Source: Chthonomonadales bacterium (GTDB taxonomy: Bacteria; Armatimonadota; Chthonomonadetes; Chthonomonadales; CAJBBX01). From it: a DNA stretch of 64,000 nt. Positions 58,193 to 64,000 of this stretch are shown here, piece by piece. Position 1 is the first letter of the stretch; each line of letters begins with the position of its first letter. The position numbers were made by a program, and so were the translations under genes. Where the stretch lies: the NCBI GenBank assembly GCA_027459625.1, contig DAIDHP010000014.1, positions 20,542 through 84,541 on the forward strand, in the 5' to 3' direction. The notes beneath the pieces are model-generated. The model was not told where the DNA came from. It saw nothing but the letters and a program-made list of their open reading frames with translations, and ran no database searches.

Positions 58193-58378
58193 CTTTTGAA
58201 CCGATCCAATGAAACCAAAATCGTAACAATGAGGAACAGGTATAATCATCATAAGCGCAGGGTTTAGTGGCGTTGTCAACGTAAGATTTCAATCGAACGT
58301 GAATATGATTGATCGGTGAACGTCAGATGATGTTGGCGAAAACCCTGGAACAGGTGAGAGGAAGGAAGTAAGCCTTAG

Positions 58379-59626
58379 ATGATTGACGTGAATTATCCGC
58401 GCAGGCACAGCCGCGCCGTGCGCGTCGGAAATATTGTTATAGGTGGCGGTCGACCGATCGTGGTGCAGTCCATGATCACCGAGGAGACCCATAACGTGCG
58501 TGCCGCTGTGGATCAGATTATCGCGATGCACAAGGCGGGGGCGGAACTCGTGAGGGTCACCACGCCCAATCTGCAGGAGGCGAAGTGTCTCAAGGAGATT
58601 AAATCCGAACTGAAACGACACTATCAGGATGTGCCTCTTGTCGCCGATGTGCATCATCAAGGCGCGGATATCGCGATGGAAGTGGCGAAATATGTCGATA
58701 AGGTGCGGATCAACCCCGGTCTCTTTGTATTTCGCAAACCTTCCTCCAGAACCGAGGACTACTCCCAATCGGAGATTGACGCAGAACTGGAGGCGATAGA
58801 AAAAGAGTTAGCCCCCGTTCTTAAAGCTTGTAAAGAGAGCGGTGCTGCGATGAGGATTGGTGTTAACCACGGAAGCCTTGCTGAGCGGCTGACGGTAATG
58901 TATGGGGATACTCCGGAGGGAATGGTGGAGAGCGCCATGGAGTACCTGCGAATCTGCGAACGAAATGATTTCAAGGATATCGTCATTTCGTTGAAGGCGA
59001 GCAGGGTGCCGATCATGGTGGAGGCGAATCGCCTGATGGTCAAGCGTATGGACGAAGAGGGGATGGATTACCCTCTGCATTTGGGAGTGACGGAGGCGGG
59101 CGACGGGCAGTATGCGCGTATAAAGTCCACATGTGGAATTGCGACGCTTCTATCCGAAGGGATTGGCGACACCATACGCGTCTCGCTTTCCGAGGATCCT
59201 GTAAACGAGCTTCCCGTGTGTTACGATATTCTGCAATCGCTCGGACTGCGCAAGACAAAGGTGGAGTTTATCGCATGCCCCTCATGCGGACGCACCAAGT
59301 TTGATCTTCCCACGGTGTTGTATGCGGTGAAAGCCGCCACAAGCCATCTAACGGGATTGGATATCGCCGTGATGGGATGTATCGTCAATGGCCCTGGGGA
59401 GATGGCGGATGCGGATTACGGTTACGTGGGCAAGGCGGGCGGCAAGATATCCCTTTATCGTGGCAAGGAGGAGGTTAAGTCAGGCATCCCTCAGGAGCAT
59501 GGAGTGGAGGAGTTGATCTCCTTGATTAAATCGGATGGGAAATGGGTGGACCCTCCGTCGGATTGGAATGCGAATGCTGGTCCGAAGCATTACGCGAATC
59601 GGATTGAAGTGGATATGAGGAGGTAA
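58379..59626 (+). CDS. ispG: 4-hydroxy-3-methylbut-2-enyl diphosphate synthase IspG
   Basis: Iron-sulfur enzyme converting MEcPP to HMBPP in the MEP isoprenoid pathway. The 415-aa protein has the TIM-barrel start [47 protein letters not shown], and the C-terminal cluster domain with CPSCGR and [18 protein letters not shown], which supply the three Cys ligands and the Glu. The insertion between the barrel and cluster domains of plant-type enzymes is absent. GGAAGG lies ~13 bases before the ATG. Confidence 0.97.
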   Translation: MIDVNYPRRHSRAVRVGNIVIGGGRPIVVQSMITEETHNVRAAVDQIIAMHKAGAELVRVTTPNLQEAKCLKEIKSELKRHYQDVPLVADVHHQGADIAMEVAKYVDKVRINPGLFVFRKPSSRTEDYSQSEIDAELEAIEKELAPVLKACKESGAAMRIGVNHGSLAERLTVMYGDTPEGMVESAMEYLRICERNDFKDIVISLKASRVPIMVEANRLMVKRMDEEGMDYPLHLGVTEAGDGQYARIKSTCGIATLLSEGIGDTIRVSLSEDPVNELPVCYDILQSLGLRKTKVEFIACPSCGRTKFDLPTVLYAVKAATSHLTGLDIAVMGCIVNGPGEMADADYGYVGKAGGKISLYRGKEEVKSGIPQEHGVEELISLIKSDGKWVDPPSDWNANAGPKHYANRIEVDMRR

Positions 59627-59678
59627 TCACGCATCCATGAGACATCTTCGTTCATCTGTCTTGGAATCTCTTTGACAT

Positions 59679-59990
59679 ATGAAAAGATTGGCTGTGCTTT
59701 TGATATCCGCCTTTCTTGAAATTAGCGGGGATGCGACGGTGCGATTGGGCTTAAGGTCATACCGGATATCTGCATTCGTCGTAGGCGCAGCGTTGTTATT
59801 CGCCTATGGATTGCTGGTTAACATCACAAGATTGGATTTCGGGAGACTTATGGGGGCTTACATTGCGGTCTTTTTTGTTGTCTCTCAAATCCTATCATAT
59901 TTCTTCTTTCACGAGCATTTGCGCCCCGCCATATGGGTTGGAGGCGCATTTATAGTGGCGGGGGGTGTCATTCTGACGCTTTGGAAATAG
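59679..59990 (+). CDS. small four-helix membrane protein (SMR/DMT-like)
   Basis: A 103-aa protein with four hydrophobic segments: RLAVLLISAFLEISGDATVR, ISAFVVGAALLFAYGLLV, LMGAYIAVFFVVSQILSYFF and IWVGGAFIVAGGVILTLW. The Glu in the first helix and the general plan resemble small multidrug resistance or single-domain DMT proteins, usually dimers. Substrate unknown. No clear ribosome-binding site. It lies 52 bp after ispG and 52 bp before the next gene. Confidence 0.6.
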   Translation: MKRLAVLLISAFLEISGDATVRLGLRSYRISAFVVGAALLFAYGLLVNITRLDFGRLMGAYIAVFFVVSQILSYFFFHEHLRPAIWVGGAFIVAGGVILTLWK

Positions 59991-60042
59991 GTCGCAAAAA
60001 TCAATATCCTTCCATCCAATGGAATGAAAGGCGGAAATCCCC

Positions 60043-62139
60043 ATGACGATTCCCACGGATTACGAAGAGCGTGTCTACGCAGGCGTGCTTGGCAAAATCA
60101 TAGGCGTATATCTTGGACGACCCTTCGAAGGGTGGTCGCACGCGGATATATCAAAGAGACTCGGAGATGTGTATTATTACAAGCACGAGGAAATCGGTGT
60201 TCCTCTCATTGTCACGGATGATGACATTTCCGGAACTTTCACCTTTCTGCGTGCGCTTGAAGATAATGGATACCCCCCTGTAATATCCCCTGAATGGATC
60301 GGCGATGCATGGCTTAACTATATAATAGAGAACCGAACCATCCTATGGTGGGGCGGCATGGGAAACTCCACTGAGCATACCGCGTTCCTTCGCTTGAAAA
60401 GCGGCATACGTCCTCCTTTAAGTGGATCCATCAATTTAAACGGCAAAGTGGTGGCGGAGCAGATTGGGGCGCAGATTTTTATTGACGGATGGGGATTGGT
60501 CGCCCCCGGCGACCCCGGAAAGGCTTCGGAGTTGGCGAGATGCGCCGCCAGCGTATCTCATGACGGAGAGGCGATTTACGGGGCGCAGGTTATCGCCGCG
60601 CTTGTGTCCGCAGGTTTTATGGAAAAGGATATCGATAAGTTGATTGACACTGCGGTTTCTTTCATACCGAGGGATTGTTTGATACGTCGGATGATTGATG
60701 ACATTAGGGAATGGGCGGGCGAAAACGATGATTGGCGTGTGAATCGAACCAAATTGGAGCGGCAATATGGATACGAGACATACGGGGGTGGGTGTCATAT
60801 TATCCCCAATCATGGATTGGTGATATTAAGTCTGCTCCATTCCCGCGGAAGCTTTCAAAGGGCTTTGATGATCGTGAACACATGCGGATGGGATACCGAT
60901 TGCAATAGCGGTAATGTGGGATGTATTATGGGGGTTAGAGGCGGCTTAAGCGGCATTGACGAAGGAGCCGATTTTCGCACCCCCGTGGCGGATCGTCTTT
61001 ATCTCTCCACTGCGGACGGGGGGCGAGGGATCACGGACGCTCTAAGCGAAGCGATTCGCATTTCGTGCGCAGGAAGAATGATTGCAGGCGATCCGGCACC
61101 GCCCCCGAAGAATGGAGCGCGATTTCATTTTTGCATGCCTGGCTCGGTGCAAGGGTTTCAAAGCGAGGATTCGCCGGAATGCCGGGGCGTATTGGATATC
61201 GTGAATATCAACGGGCATAGCCGCTTGGGCGAGCGTTCTCTCGCCTTGAGATATCATGGTTTGGCGTATGGCAGAGTGGCTCGTGCTTTCACTCCTACGT
61301 TTATCCCCCCTGATGCGCTCCATATGGGCGGTTACGGCGTGTTCGCATGCCCCACGATCTATCCAAATCAAGTTGTTGCCGCCTCGCTTGAGGCGGATTC
61401 CTCGAACGATTCCCCAGTTCAGTGCCGTTTCTATATCCGGGGTTATCAATCCGATGGCGAGCTAAAGCGTTTTTACGGAACATCTGAATATTTCGCCCCC
61501 GGATATGTAAATACACTTGAATGGAGGATACCGGATATGGACGGGGACCCGATCGCGGAGATCGGAGTCGAGATATCATCCGAAACAGGTTCTAATGGAG
61601 CCATCTATCTGGATTATCTTACGTGGGCTGGCGAACCGGACATCACTTACGGCAAAGGCGGAAAAGACAAAATGCGTCGCATGGCTTGGGTGGACGGGCT
61701 GGATCACTTCGAAACATGGGATGGTTTTCGCATCTGCCAGGATCGCGGAAGAGGGTTGGCATCGCATGGGATACGAGATTGGTGTAATTACACCGTGGAT
61801 ATTCTGATAACCCCCCATATGGCGAAGGCGACAGGTGTCGCGGCGCGTGTACAAGGGATGACCAGGTATTACGCCCTTCTTTTCACAAACGATGGCAAGT
61901 TGCGATTGGTGCGCTACATGAATAACGAGACGATTTTGGCGGAAACGGATTATCCATTGAATCTGGATGTGACCAGGCTTCTATCCTTGACCGTGGATGG
62001 CAATGTGTTAACGGGGCGCGTGGATGGCGAGACCATTCTTCAGGCGAAGGATACCTCTTTAACCTGCGGAGCCATTGGGTTGGTGATGGAGGAAGGAAGG
62101 GCGGACATCGAGAAAGTACGCGTATATCCCTGCAATTAG
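60043..62139 (+). CDS. ADP-ribosylglycohydrolase-fold protein with C-terminal beta-sandwich domains
   Basis: Residues ~10-350 have the DraG/ARH all-helical fold with the di-metal ligands TDDD (58-61) and DTD in CGWDTDCNSGN (284-286), so hydrolysis at an anomeric ADP-ribose or similar N- or O-glycoside bond is expected. The last ~330 residues are two beta domains: ~365-530, and ~555-698 with DHFETWDGFRICQDRGRGLA, LRLVRYMNNETILAETDY and GAIGLVMEEGRADIEKVRVY, a LamG/concanavalin-like pattern. No signal peptide. DraG/ARH enzymes usually stop after the first domain (~300 aa). A saccharide substrate is possible given the cluster. Confidence 0.78.
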   Translation: MTIPTDYEERVYAGVLGKIIGVYLGRPFEGWSHADISKRLGDVYYYKHEEIGVPLIVTDDDISGTFTFLRALEDNGYPPVISPEWIGDAWLNYIIENRTILWWGGMGNSTEHTAFLRLKSGIRPPLSGSINLNGKVVAEQIGAQIFIDGWGLVAPGDPGKASELARCAASVSHDGEAIYGAQVIAALVSAGFMEKDIDKLIDTAVSFIPRDCLIRRMIDDIREWAGENDDWRVNRTKLERQYGYETYGGGCHIIPNHGLVILSLLHSRGSFQRALMIVNTCGWDTDCNSGNVGCIMGVRGGLSGIDEGADFRTPVADRLYLSTADGGRGITDALSEAIRISCAGRMIAGDPAPPPKNGARFHFCMPGSVQGFQSEDSPECRGVLDIVNINGHSRLGERSLALRYHGLAYGRVARAFTPTFIPPDALHMGGYGVFACPTIYPNQVVAASLEADSSNDSPVQCRFYIRGYQSDGELKRFYGTSEYFAPGYVNTLEWRIPDMDGDPIAEIGVEISSETGSNGAIYLDYLTWAGEPDITYGKGGKDKMRRMAWVDGLDHFETWDGFRICQDRGRGLASHGIRDWCNYTVDILITPHMAKATGVAARVQGMTRYYALLFTNDGKLRLVRYMNNETILAETDYPLNLDVTRLLSLTVDGNVLTGRVDGETILQAKDTSLTCGAIGLVMEEGRADIEKVRVYPCN

Positions 62140-62530
62140 TGAATATCATCCATATTCGATAATTGGGTGAATGAGAATAGCCAATGGAGTGTGATCGTCA
62201 TTTATTGAAAATATATCATGGATATATTGGCGTATAGACAACTGAATTCCGATAGTTGAGTCATAATATAACTGTAACAATATCCGAATGTGAAGCGATC
62301 ATGAGTTTTCGACGCCTAAAGCCAAGCGTCGAATGTGCAGTTCATTGTTACCGGCATTGGCAACTTAAATATCATCATGGATCATGCGGTTTTCGCGGTG
62401 TATGTTATTGAATTCTACGATGGGAATTTGATGACGAACTCGCAAACGGGAATTTTTCGGAGAGCTTCCAAGGGTTGCTCTCGCAATTATAAAAAGGGGC
62501 ACATTTCAAACACGAGGAGGTTTTTATCTT
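62140..62530. other. intergenic stretch with one hairpin
   Basis: 391 bp with no convincing gene. A perfect stem TTCGACGC/GCGTCGAA (62308-62333) with a 10-nt loop lies ~200 bp before the next start; it lacks a T tract and could be a protein-binding site or RNA structure. The open frame 62335-62547 has no ribosome site and overlaps the next gene. Confidence 0.35.
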
Positions 62531-63856
62531 ATGAGTTCCAAGACTAGCCGACGTGAGTTTATCAAGCGTTCGGCATTTTCGACCATAGCGATCTGGGCAT
62601 CGGATCGCGCATGGGCGCAAGGAGGCAAATCCCCTAACGATCGTGTTCAAATCGCATGCATCGGGGTTGGGGGGAAAGGGGATAGCGACTCAGCAAACGC
62701 AAACAAGTATGGTAGGATTGTTGCTATCTGCGATGTGGATGAAAACATTTTGAATGCGCATGCCGAGAAATACCCGGATGCTCAGAAATTCACGGATTAT
62801 CGCAAGATGCTGGACAAGTTGGATAAGGAGATTGATGCCGTAACCGTCAGTACTCCGGATCACAATCATGGACCCGCCGCCACGTGGGCTATGTCTATGC
62901 GCAAGAATTGTTACTGCCAAAAGCCATTGGCGCACAGCGTATATGAGATACGCCGAATGGAGCAGTTGGCTCGCCAGTACAATCTTGCCACACAGATGGG
63001 AAATCAGGGCACTGCGAACAACTCCATGCGCGAAGCCGCCTACAAGGTGCGCGCTGGTATGATCGGAAACGTATCCGAGGTGCATGTATGGACAAATCGT
63101 CCGATTTGGCCCCAAGGAGTCCCGCGTCCGGCTACGAAACCAGTTCCGTCCTATTTGAAATGGAACCTTTGGATTGGTCCGAGGCCAAAACGCCCATATG
63201 CGGATGGCTACGCCCCGTTTGCATGGCGCGGTTTCTGGGACTTCGGTTGCGGAGCAATTGGTGATATGATGTGTCATACCGCCAATCTACCATATATGGC
63301 ATTGGATCTGATCAATCCCGACACCATTGTGGCGAATTGCACCGGTGATGATTATCCCAAGGAGAGCTATCCGAAGTCTTCCAAATTGACATGGCACTTC
63401 CCCGCAAATGGCGTGCGCGGCGAGGTGACGTTGTATTGGTACGATGGCGGGGCGCTTCCGGACTCCAGTCTGTTGCCCGGAGAAACGTTGTCGAGCAGCG
63501 GCTCCCTGATGATAGGCGACAAGGGTAAGGTGTATTCACCTGGCGATTATGGCGATCAATGGAAACTCATTGATGGCGTGGATGTTGGCGACGTGAAGTA
63601 TCCTGTATCGCCGGGTCCATGGGAGGATGGACACTGGATGGAGTTCATCAGTGCCATTAAGGGCGAAGGCACTACCATGTCCAACTTCCCGAATTACGCA
63701 GGACCTCTTGCGGAGACATGCGTTTTAGGGAATACTGCGGTTTGGGTGAACGGGAAGACCATTGAGTGGGATTACGAGCATATGCGTGCGAAAAATGCCC
63801 CCGAGGTGGACCTTATCTTGCGCCCGCGCTTCCTGAATGGTTTCAAACTCTCCTAG
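62531..63856 (+). CDS. Tat-exported Gfo/Idh/MocA-family oxidoreductase
   Basis: NAD(P)-dependent sugar or cyclitol oxidoreductase carried out through the Tat pathway. The 441-aa protein has SRREFIKRSAFSTIAIW as Tat signal, the Rossmann site IACIGVGGKGDSD followed by AICDVDEN, the HNHGPAATWAM segment and CQKPLAHS, where the family's catalytic Lys is retained (EKP becomes QKP). The C-terminal half has the alpha/beta substrate domain (FWDFGCGAIGDMMCHTANLP). Export with tightly bound cofactor is known for this group. GAGGAGG gives the start; a terminator follows. Confidence 0.88.
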   Translation: MSSKTSRREFIKRSAFSTIAIWASDRAWAQGGKSPNDRVQIACIGVGGKGDSDSANANKYGRIVAICDVDENILNAHAEKYPDAQKFTDYRKMLDKLDKEIDAVTVSTPDHNHGPAATWAMSMRKNCYCQKPLAHSVYEIRRMEQLARQYNLATQMGNQGTANNSMREAAYKVRAGMIGNVSEVHVWTNRPIWPQGVPRPATKPVPSYLKWNLWIGPRPKRPYADGYAPFAWRGFWDFGCGAIGDMMCHTANLPYMALDLINPDTIVANCTGDDYPKESYPKSSKLTWHFPANGVRGEVTLYWYDGGALPDSSLLPGETLSSSGSLMIGDKGKVYSPGDYGDQWKLIDGVDVGDVKYPVSPGPWEDGHWMEFISAIKGEGTTMSNFPNYAGPLAETCVLGNTAVWVNGKTIEWDYEHMRAKNAPEVDLILRPRFLNGFKLS

Positions 63857-63888
63857 GGTGGTTCAAACTCTCGGAGGGATTAGTTGTG

Positions 63889-63920
63889 GAGGTCGATGAA
63901 CTGAAGAGTCCATCGACCTC
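63889..63920 (+). terminator. terminator after the oxidoreductase gene
   Basis: GAGGTCGATG pairs perfectly with CATCGACCTC, with an inner ACT/AGT stem, followed by TTGTTT. A direct repeat GGTTCAAACTCTC lies just ahead (63839-63873). Confidence 0.8.
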
Positions 63921-63926
63921 TTGTTT

Positions 63927-64000
63927 GTATGCCGGGCATGTTCATGCTCTCGGAGGTGCAAGTCCTCTACGGTGCAGGAAACCGTAACCGTTAAGCGAAG
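63927..64000 (+). mobile_element. 5' part of a group II intron (cut by window end)
   Basis: From GTATG at 63927 the sequence runs GCCGGGCATG, then GGAGGTGCAAGTCCTC, GGAAACCGTAACCG and TTAAGCGAAG. These blocks resemble domain I of bacterial group II introns (GUGYG start, GGUGCAAGUCC, GUAACCG...UAAGCGAAG). The start differs at one base from GUGYG. Placement 6 bp behind a terminator stem is the habit of class C introns. The catalytic domains and the reverse transcriptase would lie beyond the window. Confidence 0.55.

Noticed and set aside
62335..62547. 70-codon open frame before the Gfo/Idh/MocA gene
   Set aside because: Overlaps the start and ribosome site of a clear gene and has no recognisable sequence.

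Overview
The window looks like one piece of the chromosome of a diderm, flagellated, saccharolytic bacterium. L-ring and P-ring flagellar proteins (FlgH, FlgI) imply an outer membrane. A perfect CIRCE operator, a CsrA-FliW pair next to hook genes, and a very high density of Tat- or Sec-exported glycosidases without SusC/SusD fit Armatimonadota or a similar deep-branching phylum. That placement is inference; there is no rRNA here to test it.

Layout. 0.1-1.4 kb: a small hypothetical protein and a PfkB sugar kinase. 1.4-10.1 kb: one minus-strand flagellar rod/hook operon (flgF-flgG-flgA-flgH-flgI-flgJ-flgN-flgK-flgL-fliW-csrA) behind a sigma-28-like promoter. 10.5-11.7 kb: a divergent fused siroheme decarboxylase (rubredoxin-AhbA-AhbB). 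11.7-23.7 kb: a very large secreted glycosidase-like protein, FtsK, a zinc-ribbon coiled-coil protein, a hydrolase/dehydrogenase pair, an OpgC-like acyltransferase and a secreted propeller protein. 23.9-40.7 kb: a mostly minus-strand block of exported carbohydrate enzymes (GH9-like, GH116, GH42-like, GH79, GH43, GH71/99-like) plus a secreted protein of unknown family. A repeat-rich scar at 27.6-29.6 kb (tandem array, Hint-DUF559 protein, methyltransferase remnant) and a VapBC-type module interrupt this block. The GH43 gene carries an in-frame TGA.

42-52 kb is housekeeping: groES-groEL under CIRCE, pyrE, ndk, and a proteostasis run tig-clpP-clpX-lon, then a convergent ArsR-type regulator. 52.5-63.9 kb holds a secreted parvulin isomerase, an ECF sigma factor with a small exported protein, LarA, NDH-2, IspG, a small membrane protein, an ADP-ribosylglycohydrolase-like protein with C-terminal beta domains, and a Tat-exported Gfo/Idh/MocA oxidoreductase. 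The window ends inside what looks like the 5' part of a group II intron placed just after a terminator.

Two features cut across the regions. Four diverged copies of an ~87-bp element with inverted ends (AGGTAATTGC...GCAATTACCT) lie between genes at 10.4, 17.4, 23.7 and 45.1 kb. A second repeat core (GCTCGC-AACG-CCATGAATGG) links a tandem array at 27.7 kb with an inverted-repeat locus at 41.1 kb. The strongest candidates for new biology are the Hint-DUF559 protein carrying in-frame palindromic insertions, the fused siroheme decarboxylase, the GH116 with an inserted amidotransferase-like domain, and the dispersed element family.
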